DNA from: Schizophyllum amplum
Lineage: Eukaryota > Basidiomycota > Agaricomycetes > Agaricales > Schizophyllaceae
Assembly: GCA_007026445.1 (NCBI GenBank)
Contig: VDMD01000080.1
Span: forward strand, 1 to 64,000
Reading direction: 5' to 3'
Length of the DNA stretch: 64,000 bases
The position numbers and the translations under genes are program-made. How positions within the stretch are numbered: the first letter of the stretch is position 1; every line of letters begins with the position of its first letter. Below the pieces are notes generated by a model. That model was not told the origin of the DNA and made no database searches. It saw only the letters and a program-made list of their open reading frames with translations. Shown in pieces: positions 11,101-21,326 of this stretch.

Positions 11101-11674
11101 GCGCTGTCGCTCGACGCCCCGGACGACCTCTTGCGCCGGTCAATCTCGCGCTGGGCATTGGCAACCTGAACGCGGTACATCGCCAGCTCGTCCCGCGCGC
11201 GGGAGGCCTCCGTCTGCCCATTGCCGCGCGTCCCCCGCGAGCCGAACGTGCTGGAAGGTCTCCCGCGCGACGCGTTCCGCTTCGGCCGCGCGTTGTGCCT
11301 GGCGTCAATGCGTACAGACGCGTTCTCGAGGGCGCGCGCAGCCGTCGGCCTCGTATTCGCGCTCGATAGGAGCGGAGGAGTTCGTTTGTTGGGGTTCGTG
11401 GGCGTGAGCGCGCTCGCGGTCTTTCCGGTAGCGTGCGCTGGGTCTAGTCTGGTGGCGTATGGCTGCGGACTTGGATTTGCGGGTATGGCGGTCGGCGGGC
11501 GGAGGAGAGCAGCTCCGATCGAGGGGAATAGCTGTCTTCATCTTCGAACGCGTACGCCGTCACTCCGTTCGTATGTCTAGAGTAGAGTTCAGCATTGTAT
11601 TCAGAGAAATTGTTGACCACGCACACTTCTGGTTCCGGGATGCGTAGGGGGGAGAGGTATCGCTCTGAGTACAT
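8145..11674 (-). CDS. Long Pro/Gly/Ser-rich low-complexity protein, frame uncertain
   Basis: The minus strand carries a long coding-like region that no single frame covers. A plausible start is the ATG at 11672-11674 (MYSERYLSPLRIPEPEV). Successive pieces follow in different frames: a short coiled-coil-like stretch (ARDELAMYRVQVANAQREID), an acidic tyrosine-rich stretch (SDDYDYEYYGDEYDYD), an Asp/Glu run near 10,335, a basic Ser/Pro region, and a C-terminus with GGPPAGFQG-type repeats ending SAYTDLSYASQ at 8145. The longest open piece is about 640 codons (8145-10076), but its upstream part uses no ATG. The protein looks intrinsically disordered and I recognise no domain. The frame jumps could be unseen introns, indel errors in GC-rich repeats, or decay. 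Confidence 0.45.
8458..8630 (-). repeat. In-gene repeat encoding GGPPxGYQ/GGPPAAYHG units
   Basis: About seven imperfect 24-nt units encode GGPPAGFQG, VPPAGFQG, GGPPTGYQG and GGPPAAYHG, followed by related PPAGYA segments. The unit is Pro/Gly/aromatic, as in disordered or prion-like tails. It lies inside the preceding gene. Confidence 0.75.
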
Positions 11675-12391
11675 GATCGTGAGGGGTATCGTGCGGCGTC
11701 GTGAGAGCGGTGAAGTACAGGCCAGAGAGTACACCTCTCAAGCACCAGTAAGAACTCTTCCGGTCAAGGAGAATAGCAATATGTCGGTATCACCGCATGG
11801 CACAATGACCAGGCGCCTGTGCTCGTCGTGGCCAGCGTCAACAAGCCGTCAACCGGGCGCGGGGACCCAAATACGGCAAAGGTTTCCCACGCTCATTGCC
11901 TTGTTTCTGGAATCTCTCAATCTGGGCTCTGGCCCTTCTGTCGCCCTGTGATAGTCGGCTGCCGACGCTGCCGACAGTCAACACTTCAATAAACGCGCTA
12001 GTTGCAATTCATAACCGTCAACGCCACTCGACCCTCAGACCTCGGCAAGATCTCAGGATGATATGCCTGCGAGAGTGGCCGGCTTAAAGCCTTGCGCAGG
12101 GTCCTTCCCGGGCCCAATAGTACAAGTACAATCCACCCGTTCTCGCGAAGGACTTGCATACTTACTTAGAAGAGTTCCTGTGACCACCGTGCAAGGCAAT
12201 GGATATATGGGCCTCGATCTCCGTAATTGCTGCGGGATACCGATCTATTGAACTTGATTGACAGGCCGCATCACGACAGTCTCAGAGTCACTGTCAGAAG
12301 ACGACATTTCCTCCTTTCCCTCCCGTTTCCTTTCAACCCCGATGTCCTCACACCCCCTCATCGTACCGTGCTCGCTGTTTGACGGGACGCC
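11675..12391. other. Intergenic, divergent promoter region
   Basis: About 700 bases between the starts of the proline-rich gene (minus) and the first 7TM gene (plus). It should contain both promoters. No credible gene, repeat or RNA was seen. Confidence 0.45.
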
Positions 12392-13915
12392 ATGCTTTCC
12401 TTCCTGGTCGCCGCGGTGGTCTCTGTCTCGGTAGAGGTTCGTTCACAGTCGCCCGATCACGCTAATCATTGAGCGCTGACATCCTCAGATGTTCCTCCTC
12501 GGTATGCTGCATTTCGCGCTCCTGCTGCAGGTCCGTCCTGATGGTGACCCGTCAGGAATCTACACGGTTGTGTGGATCCGACATACGATGCTGATGGTTC
12601 GGAAGGGATTCACGCCCCGGAGGTTTATGTGCGTATCTGGTTCGATACGGACGCGGTACTGTCTGAATGACACTTCTTGTAGATCTTCTTCGCCTTGTCT
12701 GCTGCTATGTACATAGCAGCGTTCCTTCACGCTTGCAAGTCGCAGAGCTTTCCCCTATACCCTATGACCCCGGGAGCTGAGCGTCGACACAGGGCTCATG
12801 GCGTATAGGGTCATACACGGCATCAACCTTGCGCCAGACGTCTACGCGCAGAACATGGTGGTTCGACCTCATCATTGGCATATACGCACGATCAGCGTCC
12901 TTCAATTCCTACAGACCATCATCGGAGATCTCGTCCTGGTGCGTGCACACTTATCATACTCGACGAGCGTCGTTGCTTACCCAAGACCCAGGCTTCCGCA
13001 CCTACGTCGCATGGAGCTACAGTATCTGGGTCCTCGCCCTCCCCTCCCACTATTCATACTCGCCTTTGGTGAGTTGCGCCGTTCCTCCTTATTACACCGC
13101 CCTAACGCCCCACTACCAGTCACCGGCGCCCTCTCGCTCATCCAACAGCCCTCGGCCCTTTCTCGAGCTCGTCATCCGCATCTGCCTCCCCGCCTCCCTC
13201 GCATTCAACGTCGCCCTGACCGTGCTCCTCATCTGGCGGCTTGGCGCCGTACACGCCGAGTCCTCCCGCGCCGGCGTGCGCGACGCGACGCACCAGCCGG
13301 TCCTCCTCCGCATCGCGCGCGTGGTCGCCGAGACGGGCGCCCCGTACGTCGGCACGTACGCGGTCTTCATCGTGCTCACCTTCATGGGCCGGTCGGAGAT
13401 GTACATCGTGCAATGCGCGCTGCTGCCCATCGGGGGTGAGTGGCTCTGTTCTTACAAGCGTCCCTTACTAGGCGGGGAACCTGATTCCCCATGCGCTTCC
13501 CCTTTGCTGTGTGCGTATCCCCCTCATATTGACCTCGTACACAGGCATGACCTTCTCCCTTATGTCCATCCGACTGTACGGTATCGCGGATGAGCGGCCG
13601 GACGCCTGACCTGGCATTCGCCGACGATATGGCTGAGGTCTGGGACGGCGTCGGACGTGGGACACACGACGTCGGATGCGGGACATAGGACGTCGGACGC
13701 GGAGGCAGGGCCTGCGACGTCCAAAATCGTATTCGCGGCGTCGAAAGGGAGGTTTTGCGAGCGCAGACGGCTCTCTCTGGGATGCGGATGACTATGGTCG
13801 GAGTACGGACGACTACGGGCGGAGTACGGACGACTATGGACGGGGTACGACTGACTATGGTCGGAGTATGACTGATCATGGTCGTCGGGGTGGTCGTCGG
13901 GAGTGCCACGGATGA
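12392..13915 (+). pseudogene. Basidiomycete multi-pass (7TM-like) membrane protein, copy 1, decayed
   Basis: It starts at an ATG (MLSFLVAAVVSVSVE) and continues through short introns with MFLLGMLHFALLL, GIYTVVWIRH, MAYRVIHGINLAPD, WHIRTISVLQFLQTIIGDL, TYVAWSYSIWV, LLIWRLGAVHAES and RIARVVAETGAPY. This is the architecture of a large, uncharacterised basidiomycete integral-membrane family with a conserved E-(S/T)-G-A-(L/P)-Y motif. Its partner at 17.0-18.4 kb matches exon by exon. Compared with that copy, this one lacks single bases near 12,992 and 13,046, lacks two bases near 13,150, and has a premature stop near 13,605 caused by another lost base. The breaks fall in different places from the partner's single break. 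Function is unknown. Confidence 0.6.
13780..13890 (+). repeat. 21-bp minisatellite in the tail of 7TM copy 1
   Basis: About four to five tandem 21-nt units encode RSTDDYG, RSTDDYG, RGTTDYG and RSMTDHG. The partner gene's tail has only a single loose match (RSPADYA RSTADRR), so the array expanded after the duplication. The encoded tail would be hydrophilic and disordered. Confidence 0.75.
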
Positions 13916-14161
13916 ATAGGGTGGGGGGGTGGATGACCTCGGTCGAGGTGCGATAGATTATGACCGGGATCCTCTGCCGCCTGAGCACGCTGTATGATCC
14001 TCGAATAAAATTCGTTCAACGGTGTCCGTGACTGACGTCCATGTGACATGGTGGTGGTGACTTGGTGACTGACCCGCACAAGACCCGCAGGCCTCCCGCG
14101 GTGAGGGCCTTTTTCTTGACGCTCGTCGCAGTCGCACAACGGCCCGAAATTGAGCAGCGCA

Positions 14162-15251
14162 ATGAGTGACCTATGTTCTCCTCCTTTGTCTGCCGTTCCC
14201 GACCTCTGGTTTGACGATGGAAACATCGTCATTGTGGCCGGATCGTGGTCCTTCCGCCTACGTCGCGGCATCCTCGCGTTCCAGTCCAGCGTCTTTCGAG
14301 ACATGTTCTCCCTGCCTCCGTCGGGGAGCCAGGACGTGTACGATGGCTGCCCGCTGATCAACGTGTCCGACGACCCAAACGATATGGAGCATTTCTTGAA
14401 GGCTGTGTATTTTCCGCAGTACGTGCTCCAGCGCCTCGACTATGCGATGTCGATTGATGCGACCTGCCTTCCCCAAGGTATTTTCCGCCTGGAATCTCTC
14501 AGGAGGTCGAGTTCGGCGTACTGCGCGCGGTGCTAGGTCTAGCCCAGAAATTCGACGTCCCTTTCCTACGACGCCGTGCGCTCTGCATACTCTCCGACGC
14601 GTACTCCACGGATGCTGATGGGGTGCCATCGCTCAGCACTCCCTCTTGGAGGGGCAGGAGAGATCATCCCAGCCTGGATTGCCTTCTCGCAGAAATCGCC
14701 CTCGCTCGCGAAGTGAACGCTATCTGGCTCCTACCGCGCCTTTATTACGAAGTCTCCTACGCAGACGCCTCCGACATCATCATAGGCTGCCAAGAAGCAT
14801 CGGACAAAGAGTTGCGAAACTCTGTCCTGATCCTCTGCTTCGCTGGACTACAGCGTATACGCGCGGCGTTCGAGCCTAACTTCATGATCAATCCTGCATC
14901 GTCGTGCTCCAGCAGGGCCAAGTGTACCCAGCGTCGCTGGATCGCTTTCGGCAAGACCTTTCACTTGCGAGACACACCACAGCTGTTCTTCAGCTATTCC
15001 TTCACTGAAGATGTTGACTCTGGAGCATGTGCATCGTGCCAGGTTGCGATAATCACGGATTTGCATACACGCAGAAAGGAGCTGTGGGACGCCATTCCAG
15101 GATTCTACGGCTTGCTGGACTGGGATCGGCTGAAGGAAATGAAGCGGGAGGAAACGAGTCTGAAAGTAAGTGACTTGTGGCGACTCTCACTGCCTCGCGA
15201 TGTTAATAGCATATGCAGGGGTCGGCATGGGGCGAAGTCATTTGTAGTTGA
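14162..15251 (+). CDS. BTB/POZ domain protein, 325 aa
   Basis: Three exons join cleanly: 14162-14418, 14478-15165 and 15219-15251. The N-terminus carries the basidiomycete BTB signature DLWFDDGNIVIVA, FRLRRGILAFQSSVFRDM, then HFLKAVYFPQ at the first splice site. After it comes the helical GVLRAVLGLAQKFDVPFLRRRAL segment that follows BTB in this family. The C-terminal part contains ALAREVNAIWLLPRLYYE, a CASC cysteine pair and RRKELWDAIPGFYGL. BTB proteins of this layout can act as CUL3 substrate adaptors, but function here is inferred only. The paralogue at 15.7-16.8 kb has the same second-exon length (688 nt) and the same splice phases. The two genes converge. Confidence 0.85.
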
Positions 15252-15748
15252 GTATCGGGCGATTGCCTTCTGCGTGGCATCGCCTACTTGCTTAGCGCGT
15301 AGCAAAGTAGGACATGGACAATACTGCAAGTAGTACTGGCGCAACCATTTCTCGAGCTCATCACATTCACGCATGCGCCAGCTCGCGTTGAGTTCCCATT
15401 TGGTGTGCCGTGTATCAGCGCTAGCACACATACGTGTCTATATTTCCCAGGCCCCGTCCTACTGCCTGACTTGACCTCCGGTGAATTCGAGACAAGGGAC
15501 TATCCTCATACTATGCATGCCACATGAGCAATGCGTAGCCATATGGTTGTGCCATAGAACCGACTCAATATACCCTGAAAAGTTGACTCGGTGTTTTACA
15601 GGAAAGGATGTGACGATGATTATTCGGCGGAGTCCCCTGTTGAGTGATATTAGTTCTAGATTAATACAAGTTCATCGACGATCGTGCATACCTACGCTAA
15701 CGGTGTCCAAATACAAGAGTCGATAAGTCCTCTGCAAGTGAAGAAGAC

Positions 15749-16829
15749 CTATACGGGACCCTGCGCAAGTCAGTTCCGCGTCCACTTCGGGCCGGAGCAG
15801 CGTAAGACAGTGACCGCACCTCCAAGGCCTTGCGCCTCATCTCCTTGAGCTCTTTGCAGTCGGGTAGGGAGTATTGGCCAGGCAGCGAGGTCCAGAAATC
15901 CTTCCTCCACTGACGATATCGTTCAATGATGCGCTCTTTGCATTTTGCGCAGAGCACCGCCACGCGTGTTCTCTGCTCGATGTCCCTGCTGAATAACTGT
16001 ATGGGATCGCTCAACTTCCCTGCAGCCTCCAGCGCGAACATGATGCCATTAGGATTTTGAAAACATTTGTAGTTGCAGCCGGCGTTGACTAGTTCTTGAA
16101 ACAGGAGGGTTCCCAGCAGTTTCGCTTCGCCCACCTTCTGAAATCCGGCATAGCAGTTGTTGACGTCGGCCTGGCTGAGCTGTGAAGAGACCAGTCGCTC
16201 CACATGCTCGTAAGATGCCTCGAACAATAGTTGCGGCAAGACCCAAAGCGCGCCCACTTCGCGCGCAAGGAGGATTTCGGTCACGAACTTCGACCATGTG
16301 ACGTCGTCTTCGCGATGAGGATCAGAACGTCTCCACCAAGGCGTTGGCATCGTCTCGATCTTGTCGATGTCCAGGATATACTCCGCAGAGAACACGCGAA
16401 GGGCTCGCCGCCGCAGGAAGGGGACGTCGTACTTGTGCGCGAGCCGCAGTGCGCCCACTACCGCCTCAAACGGAAGGTCGTTGGGTCCTTTCGCCGAAGG
16501 AAAGTACCTGTGCGGTTATCTGTGAGCTTTCTGACCAAGGCGTTACGCCTGAAGACGTACTGCGGTAAATATATCGCCTTGAGAAAATGCTCGACCTCCT
16601 CGCCGTCATCGGGAAGCTCGATGAGAGGATGCCCCTCGTACATGTCCTGCTCCTCGGATGCGGGTAAGGAAAGGATGTCGCGGAAGACACTGGACTGCAG
16701 CGATAGGATGCTTCTATGCACACGGAAGAGACGCGATTTGGCCGCGATGACAACGTTGCCGTCGTCGAACCAGAGGTCGTCGACTGGAGAATAATCCTGG
16801 GAGGGAGGCGTACACGGAACGGGTTCCAT
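15749..16829 (-). CDS. BTB/POZ domain protein, 322 aa, mirror-image paralogue
   Basis: Exons are 16561-16829, 15820-16507 and 15749-15760, starting at the ATG of MEPVPCTPPS. The signature DLWFDDGNVVIAA, FRVHRSILSLQSSVFRDIL, HFLKAIYLPQ and GALRLAHKYDVPFLRRRAL is clear, with a CAKC cysteine pair near the end. Exon 2 is 688 nt, exactly as in the gene at 14,162, and the terminal exon adds only three residues before TAG. If the last intron were retained the frame would stay open to 15697, so the exact C-terminus is uncertain. It points toward its paralogue, tail to tail, with about 500 bases between them. Confidence 0.83.
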
Positions 16830-17028
16830 GATGCTGGACGATGGATGCAATGTTGTAGCGTGCACAAATACGACGGGCGTCCAGGAAGAAAGGCGCCGCG
16901 GCGATTGAGGGTCGTTGGGTCAGATATCTGCAGGTGAGTCACCTGAATTAGTATTACTCGTCACGAGCCTTACTAGTCACATCAGCAATACAGTCACAGC
17001 ACACTCAAAAGCTTGATTATTGGACGAG

Positions 17029-18403
17029 TCATACAGCACGCTCGGAAGGCAAAGGACTCCGACGGCGATCTGCCGTACTCCGGGCATAGTCTGCTGGACT
17101 TCGACCGAACTCTGCGTCCCGAGCGAAGTCGTCTATGCTTTCAGGCCCCACCTCCGACGTCGTCCCAGACTTAAGCCATATCGTCGGCGAATGCCAGGTC
17201 CAGGGGTCCGGCTGCTCATCCGCGATGCCGTACAGGCGGATGGACATGAGCGAGAAGGTCATGCCTGTGGGTGATATGAGGGACGCAGCGGGGAAGAGAA
17301 TACAATGGACGTAGACGTCAGTGCCTGGCCAGGAGAATAATAACGGAACACCCACCCCCGATTGGCATGAGTGCGGACTGCACGATGAACATCTCCAACC
17401 GACCCATGAAGTTGAGCGCGATGAACAGCGCGTACGTGACCACGTATAGGGCGCCCGTTTCGGCTACTACCCGAGCGATCCGGAGAAGAACCGGCGGACG
17501 TGTCGCGTCTCGTACGCCCGCGCGGGACGACTCCGCATGTACGGCACTGAGGCGCCAGATGAGGAGCACAATCATCGTGAGACTGTATGCGAGAGAGGAG
17601 GGGAGGCAAATGCGAATGACGAGCTGGAGGAAGGGGGAGGGCGTTGTGGGCATGAGCGAGAGGATGCCGGTGACTGAGGTAGAGAGCGCTTCATGTTACT
17701 AGAATGACAAGGCGGACGAGGTAGGGGACTCACCGAAGCCGAGCAAGAACATTGGGGAGGGCAGGACAACGACCCAGATAGTGTAGCTCCATGCGACGTA
17801 TGTGCGGAATGCCTGGAATATATGGTGGGCAGGTCGCCGTAATGACAAAGGATACACACGTACCAGGATGAGATCCCCAATAACGTTCTGCATAAATTGG
17901 AGGACACTGAGGGTGCGTATATGCCAGTGCGTTAGGTCAGACCACCACACGTTGTGCGCAGCGACGTCTGGCGTAAGGTCGACGCCGAGTATGACCCTGT
18001 ACATCAACAGGCCTACGTCGACGTTTAGCGATTGTGATCATGAGGGAAAGCTCTTTGACTTGCAAGTGTGAAGAAGTGCCGCTATATACATGGTAGCCGA
18101 CAGCGCTAAGAAAATCTGGGAGATGCGTCAGATAAAACGGTCTCCATCTCGACCAAGAAACGTACGATTAATCTCCGAGTTCTGAACCCTTTCCGGATCA
18201 TCAACGCCATATGTCGTACCCAAAGAATCGTGTAGAGACCTGGCGCGCCACGATTACAGCGGGCCCAGTAGCCGGATAGCGCGAGATATCGTACCGAGGA
18301 AAAACATCTGTGCATAGTCCGTTAAAGCCTGGTCCCAGGGACTCAAGTGTGGGCGCACCTCTGCACAAACCGAGAGCATAGCGATTGCCTCGAAGGAAAG
18401 CAT
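17029..18403 (-). CDS. Basidiomycete multi-pass (7TM-like) membrane protein, copy 2
   Basis: It starts at an ATG (MLSFEAIAMLSVCAE) and follows the same spliced order as the copy at 12.4 kb: MFFLG, GLYTILWVRHMALMIRKGF, MYRVILGVDLTPD, WHIRTLSVLQFMQNVIGDLIL, FRTYVAWSYTIWVVVLPS, LLIWRLSAVHAES, RIARVVAETGALY and MTFSLMSIRLYG. A hydrophilic C-terminal tail ends PSERAV. From MMYRV onward every exon splices in phase. One extra base near 18,255, in the second exon, separates MFFLG from GLYTILWV. This copy is therefore better preserved than its partner but may still be damaged, or may use a later start. Substrate or ligand is unknown. Confidence 0.6.
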
Positions 18404-18943
18404 GGCGCCGTCTAGCAGCAAGCGCGTTAGGACAGAGGAGGATGTGGGGACATCGAGGTACGAAAGAAAGGGTAGGAGGGAATAAAGTGCCCCGCAGAGA
18501 CTGTCGTGATGCACGTCAAGAGAGTTCAATTGGAGTTCAATAGATCGGTATACAGCCGGCGGATCCGCAGCAATTACGGAGGTCGCGACCTATACACTCA
18601 CTGCCTTGCATAGAGGTCACAAGAGCTTATCTACTTCGCGAGAGATTGTATAACTGTCGCGAAGGCTATGACATTACTCGAGGCGTTATTCCGGCGACTC
18701 GCTCCATGCCAAAGCTTGATCAGAGCTCGGCCATTGTGGGCACATTCTGCAGTGAAGTGGAAGTAGGTAGTATATGGTTGGAGTGAGCATCTTGACCGTC
18801 ACTTGCCGGCCAAGAGAAGGCAAACTGACAAACTGAAGATGAATCATGAGGATGACATGCTGAGATGACATGACAGAAGGAAGACGGAGATATGCGTGGG
18901 AAAAGAACCGGTCATTTCCGTGTATCTCAATATAGGAGATATT
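18404..18943. other. Intergenic upstream of 7TM copy 2
   Basis: Presumed promoter of the minus-strand 7TM gene. No gene or structured repeat was recognised; it becomes AT-rich toward the fold-back element. Confidence 0.45.
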
Positions 18944-19154
18944 CAATAATCTTCAGAGATTACTGCATGATTATCGAGAGCTTATCATGTCTAAGCCCAT
19001 AATAAGGTCATATAGGTTATTGAGAAGTATAGAGAACTCTGGCAGTCCTGATTGGCTGAGGATTCTTTATGCCACTTAATAACCTTATCGGCTTTGTTCT
19101 AAGTCTTTATATCATTTTATCACAATAATCATGCAGTAAGGCCGGAGATTATTG
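18944..19154. repeat. Fold-back (MITE-like) element 3, AT-rich
   Basis: The left arm (CAATAATCTTCAGAGATTAC, about 18944-19021) pairs with the right arm ending GGCCGGAGATTATTG (about 19077-19154). The core TTACTGCATGATTAT is matched exactly by ATAATCATGCAGTAA. The loop is about 55 nt. The element is much more AT-rich than its flanks and has no ORF. It sits about 220 bases upstream of the thioredoxin-like gene, so it could affect that promoter. Confidence 0.72.
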
Positions 19155-19376
19155 TAAGTATCTCTCTTGTAGTGTCTCTTTCTCGGGCCGGATGCCATTT
19201 TTCCTGCATCGATGATCACGCCAGCGAATTCGCGTGCCAGCACTCGGAAATGGCGTACAATTGCGACTCGTGTCTTGTCTCTCGCTTTATAACTGCTCGA
19301 GATCTACCTTGAAAGCAATTCTGCGACCTGCAACCTATTGTGTTTATCTGAATCCTTGAAGGCTGATTCCTTCACC

Positions 19377-19879
19377 ATGCCTATCCGCACCCTCGAGAAA
19401 CCAAACCTCAGCGAGCTTGTCGGCGTGCCAGAGAAGTACATCATCTTCTACTCGTCCGTCGTAGATGGTGAACTATGGTGTCCGGTGAGTGATTTGTTTG
19501 AGAAACAGTTTCGCGCTAAAGCTTGGTCATTTCAGCACTGCCGTAACGTCGAGAACCGTGTACGGGACACGTTCTCGGGGGCCGACGCGCCGGCTCTGCT
19601 GGTCGTCTATGTCGGAGACAGACCGTCGTAAGTCCTGATAGATCAGAAAGATAGTCGGTTATTGACTCCCTCGCAGATGGAAGACGCCCGAGGCAGCCTA
19701 CCGCAAGGCGCCGTGGAGCGTCACCGGCGTGCCGACACTGATCAAGCTCGACTCTGAGGTGCGTAGATGGACTGTGCAGGTCAAGCGCGTGCCTACTCAC
19801 GATGACTTTAAAGGGAAAGGAAGTTGCGCGCGTGACTGCAGAAAAAATCCTTGAGGAAGTGGACGAGCTGATCCGATAG
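19377..19879 (+). CDS. TXNDC17-like thioredoxin-fold protein, 115 aa
   Basis: Four exons splice in phase: 19377-19484, 19536-19627, 19677-19758 and 19814-19879. The product has the layout of the TXNDC17/TRP14 (DUF953) family: a beta strand KYIIFYSS, an active-site motif WCPHCRNVE, then LLVVYVGDRPSWK, then the cis-proline segment VTGVPTLIKLD, and a C-terminal helix. Family members are small cytosolic disulfide reductases with a WCPDC motif; here the aspartate between the cysteines is histidine. Length is normal for the family. Intron 1 splits the active-site motif between proline and histidine. Confidence 0.85.
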
Positions 19880-20064
19880 GCAGCCACGAGAACGACATGT
19901 ATCTGTGATTGTCCATGTGAATTATACTGGAAAAATGTATCGTAAACTAAGCGTTCGTCCTCCGAAATTGGGTATGTAAGATAGTAAGTATGCTGACTCC
20001 ATGAGCTGTTCTGAAATGAGTCGGGTGTACGTCCGTCACAGAAACAACGCTGGCGAAGGCATAC

Positions 20065-21326
20065 TCAGCCACTAGCGCACGCTCGGCGAGGCCGACTATT
20101 TAGTGGCATTCGCTGTTCCTTCGGCACGGCGGGCTGATATTGCTTGGGCGGCGCCTTCAGCTGCTCCTGTTTCGTCGCGACTCTTTTCGCCCGGGGCGCG
20201 TCTGCCTCCGCCTTCATAAGCGCCTTCTTCCTCTCCCACTGCCACCGCGTCGTGATCGCCTCCTCCTTCGGCCGCGGCTGCAGCACCGGCTGAATCTGCA
20301 CCACGTCCGGGCCCGCGCGCCGCCTGGCCTCCATCTCCGCTCTGTAGCGCGCGGCCGCCTTCTTATGCCGCGCAGCTTGCTGCTTCTTCTGCGCCTCGTA
20401 TATGCGGCGGGAGAGCTTCAGGCGGTGGTTCAGGTAGTGTTTGTTGACCGCAGTGCGATAGCGGTCTTGGAGGAGGCGGTGGCGGAAGGAGGGGGCCTTC
20501 TTCCAATTGCGCTCGCGGGGCTGAGGGATGATGAGTCTGCCGGTAGCTTTCTCTTCCAGGGAGATGCGGTGGCGCTCCTGGCGCTGGCGGGCTTCTTGGC
20601 GAAGGTAGCTGGCCTGGGTGATGAAAGAAAGGAGTAAAGTCAACTATGGCATGTCGAAGCGGAAATGCGGGGATACCCACCTTACGCGAGAGGTAATCTC
20701 GATACTCTGCGGTGCAAGCGAACTCAAAGCGCTTGTATTGCATGTGGTATGCCGTGTCGTCGTTTCTGTCGTATGGGCGCAGTGCGAGATTCTGTATAGC
20801 GGATTGATGAGCGTGGCCTTCAGGTGGCAAGCGCCACAAAGTGCAGACGAGTGTCGCGGTAGCAAAGTAAGAGACACGCACCCTGTCAGCCTCGAATGTG
20901 GGAAATTCGGACGTGTGGAATAGGACCGTGGGTGAAGCGTGCGCAGCCTTCGCTTCGTTTACTTCTTTCAGTTTGCGTTGCTCGCGTTCCTTGGGAGTCT
21001 CGCGCACGCGCGGAGCGCCGGGTATAGCTGTAGCGTCAGCGGGAGGCACGGCAGAGGAGCTTGCCACCGCGAAGTTGGTATCTGCGGCGGTCTGAGCGTC
21101 CGATGGCGACGTCTGCGATACGTGCGCTGAGCCCGTCGGAGCCTGGAAGAATATTCGTCAGCGGGAGCGAGTGGCAAAGACTATTCATGCCACGTACCTC
21201 ATTCGTTGTCCGACTGTCATTTCCGCAGTCACTGGATACTATGATTTTCCAGGACGATCCGTGCGCTTTAAGCGCTTGTCGGAGACGCGACGGTCTAACG
21301 GGGCGATGGGCTAGGATGCGTGTCAT
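20065..21326 (-). CDS. Unrecognised basic, charged protein, about 379 aa
   Basis: Three exons join in phase: 21198-21326, 20681-21142 and 20065-20613. The start is the ATG of MTRILAHRPVRPSRL, an arginine-rich, acid-poor beginning that could be a mitochondrial presequence. The middle contains PKEREQRKLKEVNEAKAAH and DDTAYHMQYKRFEFACTAEYRDYLSRK. The last exon is very basic and helical (SYLRQEARQRQERHRISLEE, YRTAVNKHYLNHRLKLSRRI, KKQQAARHKKAAARYRAEME). I recognise no family. The character would suit a ribosomal-type or nucleic-acid-associated protein, but that is only a guess. Confidence 0.65.

Noticed and set aside
20140..20637. Plus-strand ORF opposite the basic protein gene
   Set aside because: A Leu/Arg-rich shadow of a Lys/Arg/Gln-rich coding exon on the other strand.
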